Assembly: GCA_947567425.1 (NCBI GenBank)
Contig: CANOLV010000001.1
Location: forward strand, 186,001 to 250,000
Source of the DNA: an uncultured Porphyromonadaceae bacterium
GTDB lineage: Bacteria; Bacteroidota; Bacteroidia; Bacteroidales; Muribaculaceae
Length of the DNA: 64,000 nucleotides
Direction: 5' to 3'
Below, piece by piece: positions 17,337-27,314 of this stretch. Position 1 is the stretch's first letter; the number at the start of each line of letters is the position of its first letter. Position numbers and translations under genes: made by a program. The notes beneath the pieces were generated by a model that made no database searches, was not told the origin of the DNA, and worked only from the letters and a program-made list of their open reading frames with translations.

Positions 17337-18673
17337 GTATTTATACCATATTTTACCATACGCCGGTATAGCGACTGACGCGATATGCCCAGCATCAGCG
17401 CCGCCTGCGACAGATTGCCCCTGCACTTCTCCAAGGCATTGATCACCGACATGCGTTCCGAACCCTCAAGCGTCAGTCCGGAGGCCGCCTCGACATTCCC
17501 GGCCGACGATGTCTGATGATACTGCGCAGCGAAGTGCGAAGCATCGAACGGACCGCGGCTACCCACGAGCATGGTGCATTCCACCAGATTCTTAAGTTCT
17601 CGTATATTGCCCGGATAAGGCAGTTTCTGCAGATAAGTCATTGCCTCCGAAGTGATTTCGGGGGCAGGCATGCCGTTAGCCTCGGCAACGGCAGAAGCAA
17701 AGCGACGCACCAGAAGCGGGATGTCGCTCCTGCGTTCGCGCAGTGGCGGAAGCTCCACCGTTATTAGGTTGATGCGGTAGAACAGATCTTCGCGGAAGGT
17801 GCGTTCGGCCACCATCCTGGGCAGATCGGCGTTAGTGGCGCACACCACCCTGACATCCACTTTTCGGGGCATGCTGTCGCCGAGCACCTCGAAAGTATGT
17901 TCTTGAAGCACACGCAGCATCTTGACCTGACAGCTCATGTCGAGGTCACCGATCTCGTCCAGAAATATCGTACCCGTATGGGCCATCTCAAACCGGCCTT
18001 TGCGGTCGGCCACAGCTCCGGTGAAAGCGCCCTTCTTATGTCCAAACATTTCGCTTTCAAACAGCGTCTGCGACACTCCGCCCAGATTGACCTTGACAAA
18101 CGGCTTTCCGGCACGCAGGCTGTTGGCATGAAGCGCCTCGGCTATAAGCTCCTTTCCTGTGCCGTTCTCACCCGTGATCAGCACCGACGCGTCAGTTCGC
18201 GCCACACGCTTCACGGTGTCGAGCACCTTCAGCAGTCCGGGGCTGTTGCCTATTATCCGGCTACGGTCAAATCCGCCGTCGGAGTCGGCCGCTCCCGGCT
18301 TCTCTTCCGAAAGCTCGATGGCGGTGGCTATGCGCTGAAGCAGCAGATGATTGTCCCAGGGTTTGGTGATAAAGTCAAAAGCTCCGGCCCGTATACCTTC
18401 GACCGCAAGCGGTATGCTGCCCCAGGCCGTCATAAGTATCACCGGCACTTTTGGGTGAAACAATTTGACTTGACGAAGAAGTATAAGCCCCTCGTCGCCG
18501 GAAGTCGACAGCGAGAAGTTCATGTCCATAAGTATCAGGTCCGGTCTGCACGAACGCACTATTTCCATGGCTTCCGACTGGCTGTAAGCCACCGCCACAT
18601 CATAGTCCATACGCTTAAGCAGGAGCTTAAGCGACAGGCAAACCGATTTATCATCGTCAATAACTAATATCAT
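17333..18673 (-). CDS. sigma-54-dependent NtrC-family response regulator
   Basis: A 446-residue activator with a receiver domain (1-120; phospho-acceptor D50 in LILMDMNF, K104 in FITKPW), an AAA+ domain (about 138-375; Walker A GENGTGKE at 168-175, intact GAFTGA at 215-220) and a C-terminal Fis-type helix-turn-helix (about 412-446). The GAFTGA loop is needed to contact sigma-54, so the protein should be competent. It overlaps the kinase by four bases. The operon it belongs to starts with a sigma-54-type promoter with palindromes, its likely target. A -7 box just upstream suggests a second, constitutive promoter. Confidence 0.95.
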   Translation of the reverse strand: MILVIDDDKSVCLSLKLLLKRMDYDVAVAYSQSEAMEIVRSCRPDLILMDMNFSLSTSGDEGLILLRQVKLFHPKVPVILMTAWGSIPLAVEGIRAGAFDFITKPWDNHLLLQRIATAIELSEEKPGAADSDGGFDRSRIIGNSPGLLKVLDTVKRVARTDASVLITGENGTGKELIAEALHANSLRAGKPFVKVNLGGVSQTLFESEMFGHKKGAFTGAVADRKGRFEMAHTGTIFLDEIGDLDMSCQVKMLRVLQEHTFEVLGDSMPRKVDVRVVCATNADLPRMVAERTFREDLFYRINLITVELPPLRERRSDIPLLVRRFASAVAEANGMPAPEITSEAMTYLQKLPYPGNIRELKNLVECTMLVGSRGPFDASHFAAQYHQTSSAGNVEAASGLTLEGSERMSVINALEKCRGNLSQAALMLGISRQSLYRRMVKYGINT

Positions 18674-18678
18674 AACCG

Positions 18679-18686
18679 CAAAGATA
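18679..18686 (-). promoter_or_regulatory. internal -7 box before the regulator gene
   Basis: The minus strand reads TATCTTTG (18686-18679), an exact -7 match, with its last base 6 bases before the regulator ATG at 18673. No good -33 box is present at 19-20 bases. It could give basal, leaderless expression of the two-component pair independent of the sigma-54 promoter. Confidence 0.45.
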
Positions 18687-18701
18687 GCAAATTAATTCAA
18701 A

Positions 18702-19943
18702 TTATTCATCGTGGAGCGCCTCGGATGGGGAGATTGTCATGGCACTGTAGGCCGACGGCAATATCGCAACGGCTATAACCGACCCTAAGGCCAATATCGC
18801 AACTGCAAAGCAGAGGGCGAATCTCTCAGCCGACATGTCGGTCAGAGTGTCGACGACAAGCTCCTCCCTGGCCACGGCCACCGCCGCCAACAGAGCCGGA
18901 AGCGCCGGCAGCAGCAACATGATGATGCCCTCCAGCAACAGTTCCGACATGATACGCCTGCGCGAACACCCCATGGCCATCTTCAGCCCGATCTCAGCCC
19001 GACGACGGCGTGTGCGGATAGAGAATGCGCCGAACACCGTCAGAAACACCGTGAAAAGAAAGAAGCATATCACACCGTAGGTGATGTTCAGATAGTTGAC
19101 CGTGCCGATCGATATGTTCCAGGCATCGCGGAGCGCATCATACGACTGAATGCCGTAGAAGTAGAAATCGTCGGTCTCAAGGCGCCGTCGCATATCGTCG
19201 GCGAACCGCTCTTCGAATCCGGTCCTGGCATCGGGCGACACCTTCAGGCTGAAAGTCGTCAACATATTAATGTCGCTGTCGCGGTAAGGAAGATAGATCA
19301 TCGGCTCGTAGCGCGCATATTCGTCAAACTTCTGCCGGGGCATCACCGCCGCCACGCGGTAGTTGGTGGCCATACCGGCTCTCCAATAATATGGATTGAA
19401 GAAAGTCTGCCCGACAGCCGTCGAGGCATCGGTGAAGAGAGAGTCGGCCAAATCCTCGGTGACGGCCACAGGCAGGGGATAATCCTGCGGAAGCCAGACA
19501 TCGGATCCGACCGAACCATACAACGGCTTCATCCCGAACGTCTCGAAGTAGTCCGGACTGACAAAGCGCACCATTGTCGACACTATCCGCGACGAGTCGT
19601 CGTGAGTGCAGTAACCCTCGAACATCCGCCTTTGGTCGAAAGCATACGAACCCCTGTACCAGCCCACCGACTGTACCCCGGGGTAATCGTTCATCAGGCC
19701 TATGATCGCGCGCTTTTCGGAAAGCGCCTCTTCATACCCATGCTTGCCCGATCCCTTGAAGCGCAGGTCCACTTGATACGTGCCGTCATAGTCATATCCC
19801 ATCGGACGTCTTGAAGCCGATTCATAGTTGTATACTATATCGACCGCATACCACATCAGCACGGTCACAACGAACAAAAGTGCCCATAGCCATAGATTAG
19901 AGCGGCGGCAGTTCCATATCTGCCGGAATATGTGTCTTGTCAT
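18702..19943 (-). CDS. FtsX-type ABC permease, B-type of pair 3
   Basis: A 413-residue MacB/FtsX-like permease: one N-terminal helix (about 18-36), a large periplasmic domain (about 40-285) and three C-terminal helices. It shares with two other permeases of this block an N-terminus rich in W/N/R before the first helix (IWNCRRSNLWLWALLFVV) and a C-terminus ending SEALHDE. These mark a B-type subunit that is always encoded just after an A-type subunit. Its start overlaps the stop of the A-type gene by four bases. No ATPase gene is adjacent, so it presumably shares the ATPase encoded at 25287-25961. Confidence 0.88.
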   Translation of the reverse strand: MTRHIFRQIWNCRRSNLWLWALLFVVTVLMWYAVDIVYNYESASRRPMGYDYDGTYQVDLRFKGSGKHGYEEALSEKRAIIGLMNDYPGVQSVGWYRGSYAFDQRRMFEGYCTHDDSSRIVSTMVRFVSPDYFETFGMKPLYGSVGSDVWLPQDYPLPVAVTEDLADSLFTDASTAVGQTFFNPYYWRAGMATNYRVAAVMPRQKFDEYARYEPMIYLPYRDSDINMLTTFSLKVSPDARTGFEERFADDMRRRLETDDFYFYGIQSYDALRDAWNISIGTVNYLNITYGVICFFLFTVFLTVFGAFSIRTRRRRAEIGLKMAMGCSRRRIMSELLLEGIIMLLLPALPALLAAVAVAREELVVDTLTDMSAERFALCFAVAILALGSVIAVAILPSAYSAMTISPSEALHDE

Positions 19944-21190
19944 TTCTCACCTCCTTTCAATGTGTCGGCTATGTTATGCCGGGTAGACAGCCACGCCGGA
20001 ATGACAGTGGCCAGAGTGGTGAACACCAGGCAAGCCGCCAAAAGATAGCCCCATAGCGCCGGACGCGACATCAGAGCCTCGGTCACGTCCACTCCGCCGC
20101 CCCTTATGTCGCCGAATATCCAAGCGCCGCCCAGACTCAGCACACACCACGCTATCAGGTAGCCGAGAACGGCTCCGGCAAGAGTCCCCACGAGCGTTTC
20201 CTTGAACAGCTGTCCGATTATGGCATGGTTAGGCGCTCCGTAAGCCTTGCGTATGGCTATCTCCGATGCCCGCGACTGCATCTGCGAGTTGATGAGTCCG
20301 CCCATGCCGACTGCAGGTACTATAAGAAGCACCGCCACAAGCAGTCCGTTGACCAGATTGGGATTGATCATCGTGTCGCGGAAGAAGCTGTAGCCCACAT
20401 GGTCATAGAATTTCTCAAAGTGATAGACATATTCGCGGCCCTCATTGTTGAATATCGTCTCCCGTCGGCCTATCTCGGCCATCACGCTCTCCGGAGCGGT
20501 GCCTTCCGACAACTGCAGCAAAGGTATGCGGTTTCCATATAGGCCGTCGAGATAGTTCTCATCGCTATAGTAGTCAAACGGTATCAGCACATCGCCGTAC
20601 GCCGATTGGTAAAGAGGGCTGACATCGTCATATATCCCGGTCACTTTTAGCGGTTTGAAGTCTACCATGATCTCCCGCCCCACCAAGTCCTCGGGAGCCG
20701 ACTTGGAAAGCCTTGAGGCCGCCGAACGGCTCACCATGGCCTCGCGTGCCCCGTCGTGGTTCTCCTCGGCCGAGAAAGCGCGTCCTGCCAATATGTCGTA
20801 GTCAAAAAAGTCAAACCACCCTTCGCCCACTTCACGCACATACAGGCGCATCCTGTCGTCGTCGGCCGTCAGGCAGCAGACAGGGTTGCCGAGCGACCCG
20901 TACCACGTAGCCTTATCCACTCCCGGCAGACCGCCGAGCAACCGCTCGTACGGCAGCTTCCCCAGACCCCGCTGGACATTCGTGCCGTCGGCCCGGTGGA
21001 GTACTCCCGGATTGATATACATCGTATGGCTGCGGGCCGGTTCCGGTCCGCCCGGCGCCACCCTCAGATGGTAGTTCATCACCACTATCATCACAAATGC
21101 GATAGTCACCGCAGTGCCGGTCACCACTATGGCGGCCTGCACCGGATTCTGGCGCATCAGTCTTATGGACTGTTGGATTATTCCTTTCAT
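19940..21190 (-). CDS. FtsX-type ABC permease, A-type of pair 3
   Basis: A 416-residue MacB/FtsX-like permease. The N-terminus (IIQQSIRLMRQNPVQAAIVV) leads into the first helix; a periplasmic MacB-like domain follows, then three C-terminal helices with AIRKAYGAPNHAI, the conserved FtsX-domain segment. The ATG at 21190 is preferred because earlier codons overlap the TolC-type gene and a GAGGAA sequence lies just before it. It begins 14 bases after that gene and overlaps the next permease. Confidence 0.88.
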   Translation of the reverse strand: MKGIIQQSIRLMRQNPVQAAIVVTGTAVTIAFVMIVVMNYHLRVAPGGPEPARSHTMYINPGVLHRADGTNVQRGLGKLPYERLLGGLPGVDKATWYGSLGNPVCCLTADDDRMRLYVREVGEGWFDFFDYDILAGRAFSAEENHDGAREAMVSRSAASRLSKSAPEDLVGREIMVDFKPLKVTGIYDDVSPLYQSAYGDVLIPFDYYSDENYLDGLYGNRIPLLQLSEGTAPESVMAEIGRRETIFNNEGREYVYHFEKFYDHVGYSFFRDTMINPNLVNGLLVAVLLIVPAVGMGGLINSQMQSRASEIAIRKAYGAPNHAIIGQLFKETLVGTLAGAVLGYLIAWCVLSLGGAWIFGDIRGGGVDVTEALMSRPALWGYLLAACLVFTTLATVIPAWLSTRHNIADTLKGGEK

Positions 21191-21204
21191 TTCCTCGCCA
21201 TACT

Positions 21205-22695
21205 TTAGTTCCTTACTATGCGTTCTATATCGGCATCTATCGAGCGGAGTCCCGCGAAATCCCAAAGTGTGAGGCTCCGGAGCTGATAGTAGTAGTACCA
21301 ATAAAGATACAGTTCATTGATAAATGATTTTCGCGACTCGTCCTTGCTCACCTGCGAGTCGTTAAGGTCGAGAGTCGAGATCTTGCCGATCATAAAAGTC
21401 TCGACATTGGTGTTATAGCGGCGCTGGGCTATGGTGTCGGCGAGCGAGGCTATGTTGACCTGCTGCTGCTGATTGTTGAACCGCTCCACCAGAATGAACA
21501 GATTCTGATTGAAGTCCATAGTCTCCTGACGTATCCGGCTCTCCACCACCTCACGGTCGCTCTCAGCCACCTTGACGTTGCCCCGGCGCCGTCCCCAGTC
21601 GAGAATAGGTATTTTGAATCCTACTTGAACTATCTGGTTGTCCTTCAGACGGTCGTATGCGCCGTTGAAACGGTCGGCCGTACCCGTATAGCCTATCTGG
21701 GCAAACAGGTTGATCTGGCGCAGATTGCCCTTGGCGCGTGCCACCGAATAGTCGGCTTCGAGCTGACGGCGGTGGATATTCTTGGCAAACGCATTGTTGG
21801 CCAAGGCCTTGTCGAGCACGTCGTCATATCTTATCAGCACGTCGGGCACTTCACCCGGCACAGTCGGTTCGAGGTCCACATCTTCCTCGATGCCGATGAA
21901 CGAACGGAGCTGAAACATATTGCTCTTCAGCGAACTTTCGCAGTCGGTAAGCTCTGAACGGGCGTTCAGCTTGTTCAATTCAAGCTGGAGCAGGTCGTTC
22001 TCGCTGATCTGCCCCATCTTGCGCTTCGCTACTGCCACTTCATACAGCCGCTCGGCATTCTCCATGTTCTGACGCGCTATGTTGAGGGTCTCCTTGGCCA
22101 TCAGCAGGTTAAAGAAATAGTTTATGGTGGTCATAGCCACCTGTTCGGTTGAGCTGATGAAGTTGGCCTTGGCCTCTTCGTAGCGCACAGGCTCTATCCG
22201 GCGGTCCCACTTCACGGAATTTACCCCGAATATCGGCTGATTGAGGGTCAGAGCCAGCGGCACCGACATAAACCGCTTGTACTTGTCGCCGTCGAGCATC
22301 TGCAGATAGTCGAGCGATGTGTTCAGCGAGAGCGTACCTCCGGTCAGCCATATATTTTGGTCGATGGACAGTTCGCCCGACATCTCCAGAACATTGTTGC
22401 GCACGAAGGTGTATGATCCGTCGTCAAGCTGATATGCGCTGTAGCTCTTTCTGTAATTAGGTATGGTGGCGTTGAAATTGACCTCCGGAAGAAGTTCGGC
22501 CCGGTATGTGCGGTATTGCCAATAGGCCGACTTAAGCTGGTTGAGCGCCACGGCGGCGTCCACGCTCCGGGCGCGGGCCAGATTGATTGCCTCGTCGAGA
22601 GTGATCGGGCGGAGTTCCGCCCGGCCCTCCTGCGCCTCGCAGCGTAGAAAGGCCGTCAGAACTGTCAGCATTATTATTAAGACTTGTTTCTTCAT
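21205..22695 (-). CDS. TolC-family outer membrane efflux channel
   Basis: A 496-residue outer-membrane efflux protein with a signal peptide (MKKQVLIIMLTVLTAF onward) and two repeats of long alpha-helical segments. Examples are TLDEAINLARARSVDAAVAL near the N-terminus and the ARQNMENAERLYEVAVAKRK repeat. These are typical of the periplasmic tunnel of TolC-like trimers. The ATG at 22695 starts the signal peptide, and the upstream extension overlaps a permease gene. Encoded inside the ABC operon with an HlyD-type adaptor, it completes a tripartite exporter. Confidence 0.93.
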   Translation of the reverse strand: MKKQVLIIMLTVLTAFLRCEAQEGRAELRPITLDEAINLARARSVDAAVALNQLKSAYWQYRTYRAELLPEVNFNATIPNYRKSYSAYQLDDGSYTFVRNNVLEMSGELSIDQNIWLTGGTLSLNTSLDYLQMLDGDKYKRFMSVPLALTLNQPIFGVNSVKWDRRIEPVRYEEAKANFISSTEQVAMTTINYFFNLLMAKETLNIARQNMENAERLYEVAVAKRKMGQISENDLLQLELNKLNARSELTDCESSLKSNMFQLRSFIGIEEDVDLEPTVPGEVPDVLIRYDDVLDKALANNAFAKNIHRRQLEADYSVARAKGNLRQINLFAQIGYTGTADRFNGAYDRLKDNQIVQVGFKIPILDWGRRRGNVKVAESDREVVESRIRQETMDFNQNLFILVERFNNQQQQVNIASLADTIAQRRYNTNVETFMIGKISTLDLNDSQVSKDESRKSFINELYLYWYYYYQLRSLTLWDFAGLRSIDADIERIVRN

Positions 22696-22715
22696 TCGTT
22701 TCTTGATTTTTATCC

Positions 22716-23954
22716 TTACTCGTCGTGCAGGGCCTCGGCAGGTTCGGTCTTCATGGCGCGGTTGGCCGGTATGGCTATACCCACCACTATCATAATCAGT
22801 ATGATCAGATATGACACCGCCGCGCAGATGAGCAGACGGTCCCAATTGAGATACTCATTGTTAAACCAGGCATTAAGTCCGGATTTGGCGATCCAAAAGT
22901 CCAGAGCAATCGCCGGAAGTGTCACTACGGAAAGAATCAGCACCCCTTCGCCGATGAACCGCATGAACACCGAACGGCGCGTGGCTCCCGACACCTTGCG
23001 TATCGCTATCTCCTTGACCCTCTGCTGAGTGCGGAACCAAAACGCACCCAACAGCCCGAGGAACACATTGAGCATCAGGAATCCCATGCCGGTCAGGTAA
23101 TTGCGGATGGCCAGCGTGGACGACCGCTGGAAGTTATCACGCAGGTCGGCAAGCGACTTGACGTCGCGGATATACAGGTTGCCCACACGTAACTCCTTGC
23201 CGGACACCGCCATAAGATTCTCCCTAAAATTCTTGTCCATATTATCCTTGACCCTCACCACGCACTCGTTGCCGTAATTTAAATCTTCAAGAAGAAGCAC
23301 GATGGTCTGGTTCATGCCCCAGTCCTGCCAGTCGGTATAACGCACTTTCTTGATTGCCGCGCCGATGCGGTGATGTGTCACGGTGTCGCGGTCCAAAAAG
23401 GCCTCCTGTCCCACGAATTCCTTCATGTTCTTTCCGTAATGGGCCAGCAGTTCCTCCGAAGTCAGAATCTCTCCGCGACGGATCATTTCGGCCAACTGTT
23501 CCGGAGTCTCACCGTTGGCGCCCTCGTAGCGGAACACTTTCATATAGTCGGGGGTCACCGACCTGCGGATCACGTATCCGTAAGTATACATCGTGTCGAG
23601 CACCATCGAGATTCCTGAATTGGAGCCGTTGTACGGGTAGGAGTTGTTGCTATAGGCCGCGGCCTCTATCTCCGGACGGCGGGCCAGGCGTTCAAGAAGC
23701 TCCTCTTTGTCGGCAAGAGCCATCTCGTATGTCTGGTTCTCCACAAAGTAAGGACTTTGTTCGGTCAGATTGTCTATCTCTATCAGATAGCAGTGCTCTA
23801 TGTCAAATCCGCGGTTGTCGAAATAATTGGCAAAGCGGACATACATATAATCGCATATATACCACATCACCACACTCACTATCAGCAGTTCGACTGCAAG
23901 CCAGACATTTGACTTCCACTCGTTGCATATCTGGGTTATCAATTTTTTATTCAT
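22716..23954 (-). CDS. FtsX-type ABC permease, B-type of pair 2
   Basis: A 412-residue permease with one N-terminal helix (about 18-36; SNVWLAVELLIVSVVMWY), a large periplasmic domain and three C-terminal helices. The FtsX segment is EIAIRKVSGATRRSVFMRFI and the C-terminus is AEALHDE, like the other B-type subunits. It starts 21 bases after its A-type partner and is followed 20 bases later by the TolC-type gene. Confidence 0.88.
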   Translation of the reverse strand: MNKKLITQICNEWKSNVWLAVELLIVSVVMWYICDYMYVRFANYFDNRGFDIEHCYLIEIDNLTEQSPYFVENQTYEMALADKEELLERLARRPEIEAAAYSNNSYPYNGSNSGISMVLDTMYTYGYVIRRSVTPDYMKVFRYEGANGETPEQLAEMIRRGEILTSEELLAHYGKNMKEFVGQEAFLDRDTVTHHRIGAAIKKVRYTDWQDWGMNQTIVLLLEDLNYGNECVVRVKDNMDKNFRENLMAVSGKELRVGNLYIRDVKSLADLRDNFQRSSTLAIRNYLTGMGFLMLNVFLGLLGAFWFRTQQRVKEIAIRKVSGATRRSVFMRFIGEGVLILSVVTLPAIALDFWIAKSGLNAWFNNEYLNWDRLLICAAVSYLIILIMIVVGIAIPANRAMKTEPAEALHDE

Positions 23955-23975
23955 AATTTTACTTCTTCAAGTTTT

Positions 23976-25268
23976 CTAATTTTGACGTCCGGATATGGCA
24001 TTCACCACCGAGGTTCTCGACGCTCTCCATGCCGGGATACCGGTACTGAGCAGATTGAGCACGAAGCAGAACAGGAGCGCCCACAGGAATGTGGACCACT
24101 GAAGAAGCATCGACACGTCGGCCTTAGGCGGATTGAGGGTGGAGCTGAACGGCTGTGCGAACAGCATCGCGTCGGCAAGATAAGCGAACGCCACGCTCAT
24201 CAGCAGTCCGACCATGCCGGCAAGAAGAGTCACAGCCATATTCTCCATGATTATCTGACGTATGATGGCTGACCGGGTGCTGCCGAACGCACGGCGCACA
24301 CCTATCTCCGAGACCCTGCGGCGCAGACGGCTCTCCGTCATACTGCTCAGATTGACAGCCGGTACTATAAGCAGAATCAGATACACTATCAGACGGCGAC
24401 GGCGCTCGCCTTTGACATCCGGCTCATTGTTGGATGAAAACGCCACAGAGTTAGCCTCCTGGTCATACGGACGGCCTCGGCTCACAAAGTTCCAGTTGTT
24501 CGGACCCTGCTCCTTGTTATATGCGTCAAGCTTGCGCTGACACTCTTCATGAACCTCCTCCAGAGACACCCCGTCTTTGACAAGAATAGTGGCCGACAGG
24601 GTACCCATGACACCGTTCCAGATGGAGGTGCTGCTGTGATCCACCGTGAACGGAATCCACACCTGAGCGTAGGCGCTCGTAGCAAGAGTCGACACATCCT
24701 CCACTACGCCCACCACCGTGAAAGGCGCGTAGTTAAGCTGTATCTCACGGCCTATGACATCGGTGCCGCCAAACACTTTACGCGCCACGCCGCGGGTGAT
24801 CACGGCCTGAGGCAACCCCGATTCCACCGCGGCTTCGTCGTATGGCTTACCCTCGATGAAGGTAAAGTCAAACACCCGCCAGAAGTCGGCGTCAGTTCCG
24901 ATATAGTCGATTTTCACCGGAGGTTCGCCGACAACGTTGACATTGCCGGAAATATTATATGAGGTATATGCCGTAGTGGCTTCCGCTCCCTTCAGGTTTT
25001 TATATAGGCTCTCGATCGACTTATATGAGTATGGGCCGTTGCTGTCGTAATTATTGCCTCCTCCGTCGTCCATTTTTATGGATCCGTACTTCGCGTGCAG
25101 AAACCGGTCGCGGTTGCTCTCGGGAGCGAAGGGAGCCACCGACACCTGGTTGAGCATCACCACCACCATTATCAGAAATATCGCCAGGGCGGTGCCTATG
25201 ACGGATATGACCGACAGTACGGGCTGTTGGCGCATGGCTCCCAATGATTGTTTTATTATATTCATCAC
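23976..25268 (-). CDS. FtsX-type ABC permease, A-type of pair 2
   Basis: A 430-residue MacB/FtsX-like permease. The N-terminus (IIKQSLGAMRQQPVLSVISV) closely resembles the A-type of pair 3. A periplasmic domain (about 45-310) and three C-terminal helices with EIGVRRAFGSTRSAIIRQI follow. It lies 18 bases after the ATPase gene and directly before its B-type partner. It lacks an ATP-binding domain of its own. Confidence 0.88.
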   Translation of the reverse strand: MMNIIKQSLGAMRQQPVLSVISVIGTALAIFLIMVVVMLNQVSVAPFAPESNRDRFLHAKYGSIKMDDGGGNNYDSNGPYSYKSIESLYKNLKGAEATTAYTSYNISGNVNVVGEPPVKIDYIGTDADFWRVFDFTFIEGKPYDEAAVESGLPQAVITRGVARKVFGGTDVIGREIQLNYAPFTVVGVVEDVSTLATSAYAQVWIPFTVDHSSTSIWNGVMGTLSATILVKDGVSLEEVHEECQRKLDAYNKEQGPNNWNFVSRGRPYDQEANSVAFSSNNEPDVKGERRRRLIVYLILLIVPAVNLSSMTESRLRRRVSEIGVRRAFGSTRSAIIRQIIMENMAVTLLAGMVGLLMSVAFAYLADAMLFAQPFSSTLNPPKADVSMLLQWSTFLWALLFCFVLNLLSTGIPAWRASRTSVVNAISGRQN

Positions 25269-25286
25269 ATAAAGGTTTAATCGGTA

Positions 25287-25961
25287 TTACATCACCTGGC
25301 GGCCGTCGAAGAAGCGGATTATTCGGTCGGTCTGCTTGGCCTGGTCCTCGTTGTGGGTCACCATGACGATGGTGCGGTTATCCTCCTTGTTGAGCTTATG
25401 AAGCAGCTCCATCACCTCCGCACCCATCTTGGAGTCAAGGTTTCCGGTAGGTTCGTCGGCCAGGATTATCTCCGGATTGCCTATGATGGCGCGGGCTATG
25501 GCCACGCGCTGGCACTGTCCGCCGGAGAGCTGCGTGGGCATGTGGCGCATACGGTGGCTGAGTCCCACGCGGTCAAGCACCTCCTTGGCCAGACGGATAC
25601 GCTCCGACGCACGCATGTTGCGGTACAACAAGGGGAGCTCGACATTGTCGATCACATTGAGTGAATTGATCAGATGGAAGCTCTGGAAAACGAAGCCGAG
25701 CTCCTTGTTGCGGAACGCCGAGAGCTTCTTGTCGCTCATGCGGCCTATGACCGTGCCGTCGATCTCGATCTGACCTGAAGTCGGCTTGTCGAGAAGGCCT
25801 ATGATGTTGAGAAGAGTCGATTTACCGCATCCCGAAGGACCCATTATACTGACAAATTCGCCCTTGTCGACTGTGATGTTGACATTTTCGAGCGCGAGGG
25901 TCTCTATCTCGTTTGTACGGTAGATTTTGTTGATTCCGGTAAGTTTGATCATTTGTTCCAT
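25287..25961 (-). CDS. ABC transporter ATPase (MacB/LolD type)
   Basis: A 224-residue stand-alone ATPase of the MacB/LolD class with Walker [10 protein letters not shown] (residues 41-49), signature [14 protein letters not shown], and Walker [12 protein letters not shown]. These ATPases power mechanotransmission exporters made of FtsX-type permeases. It is the only ATPase in an operon with six permeases, and it sits between pair 1 and pair 2. It therefore likely serves all three pairs, which is inference. Confidence 0.93.
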   Translation of the reverse strand: MEQMIKLTGINKIYRTNEIETLALENVNITVDKGEFVSIMGPSGCGKSTLLNIIGLLDKPTSGQIEIDGTVIGRMSDKKLSAFRNKELGFVFQSFHLINSLNVIDNVELPLLYRNMRASERIRLAKEVLDRVGLSHRMRHMPTQLSGGQCQRVAIARAIIGNPEIILADEPTGNLDSKMGAEVMELLHKLNKEDNRTIVMVTHNEDQAKQTDRIIRFFDGRQVM

Positions 25962-26003
25962 TGTCTTTATGTTTTTTTATTATTGATTTTCTTGGTTGAC
26001 TCT

Positions 26004-27296
26004 TTATTCGTCGCGCAATGCGTCGACAGGGTTCACCCGGCTTATGCGCCAGGCCGGTATGCAGATTCCGGCGAGCACCGCCGCAAGCACAAGCACGTAT
26101 ACGATCAGCGACACTATAGCGAAATGTTCGCCGAACGAAGCTATCCAGGGTACGTCCATGCGCATGTCCACATTCATATTTCCGGTGCCGCGGGCCAGTC
26201 CGACAGATTCAGCCACCTTCAGATATATCATACATCCTATGGCCCAGGCCGCTGTGGTAAGCACCGCACCCTCAGCAAGAAGCATACGCCGTATGCGGCC
26301 CGGCGTTGATCCGAACGACAGCATTATGCCGGCATCCTCCGAACGCTTGCGGGTCTGAAGCATGAATATGCCCGCCATGCCTAACAACAGGTTGACCAGG
26401 AAGAACACAGCCAGCACCAGACGCAGACGCATCGAGTTGGTCTGTCCGCTTTTATACAGATATTCTTCGCTTATATCCGGCATAGTCCGGAACTTGTAGG
26501 CGTAGATATTGGCTGAACCTTTGAAGTCGCGCATCACCGTATCGCGGTACTTATTGATAAATTCACGGCCCGAAACACCATCTTTAAGGCGTATCAGCAT
26601 TATCGGCGCTGTGTCATACTGGGGCCATTTTTGGGGATAGTAGTACACCATCGCGTCGCTCTCGTTGCTGCGGGTGCGGACATCGCTCACCACGCCTACG
26701 ACTTTGGAGGCATCCTCCTCGTCAAATCCCGGACCGTCCTCGCCTATATAATGCCCTACGGGATCCTTGTCGCCGAACAGCACACGGGCGGCCGATTCCG
26801 ACAGGACTATCTCGCCCTGGGCGTATGTCCGCGTCACCAACTCCTCGGTGGAGGGTGAACGGCCGACCGACTTGATGCCTATCGCGTCAAACATATTCCA
26901 ACCCGGCTTGATCGGATATGAGAACAGATGATAGTAGTTGACCGTATCCGGCGACATGGTGGAGCAGGAATAGCTTGTCGATTCAAGCATCAGTGGACCG
27001 GGAACCCGCACGGCCGTCTCGACCTCCGGAAAGTCGGCGACTATCGAGGCATACCTGTGCATGGCGGCATCGCGCACAGAATCGTTCTCCTCGTCCGGAT
27101 TGATAAATACATGACCGAACTCCACCGCCACAAGCCGGTCGGGATCGTAGCCGAGAGGCATATTGCGCACATATAGGTTCACTACCATAGTGTCCAGAGC
27201 GGCCCATGCCACCACCGTTATTATGATCAGCTCGATCAGTAACGCGGCATTGCGGCGGCGGCGCGCCCAAAGATTTTTTAGGATTATCTTAAACAT
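26004..27296 (-). CDS. FtsX-type ABC permease, B-type of pair 1
   Basis: A 430-residue permease with an Arg-rich N-terminus (LWARRRRNAALLIELIIITV) leading into the first helix. A large periplasmic domain, three C-terminal helices and a final VDALRDE follow, matching the other B-type subunits. Near residue 335 the segment DAGIMLSFGSTPGRIRRML is the FtsX-domain core. It starts 18 bases after its A-type partner. Confidence 0.88.
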   Translation of the reverse strand: MFKIILKNLWARRRRNAALLIELIIITVVAWAALDTMVVNLYVRNMPLGYDPDRLVAVEFGHVFINPDEENDSVRDAAMHRYASIVADFPEVETAVRVPGPLMLESTSYSCSTMSPDTVNYYHLFSYPIKPGWNMFDAIGIKSVGRSPSTEELVTRTYAQGEIVLSESAARVLFGDKDPVGHYIGEDGPGFDEEDASKVVGVVSDVRTRSNESDAMVYYYPQKWPQYDTAPIMLIRLKDGVSGREFINKYRDTVMRDFKGSANIYAYKFRTMPDISEEYLYKSGQTNSMRLRLVLAVFFLVNLLLGMAGIFMLQTRKRSEDAGIMLSFGSTPGRIRRMLLAEGAVLTTAAWAIGCMIYLKVAESVGLARGTGNMNVDMRMDVPWIASFGEHFAIVSLIVYVLVLAAVLAGICIPAWRISRVNPVDALRDE

Positions 27297-27314
27297 GACC
27301 TGTTTTCTGGTATT

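Noticed and set aside
17897..18667. 256-codon plus-strand frame opposite the sigma-54 activator
   Set aside because: Antisense to a protein with all NtrC motifs.
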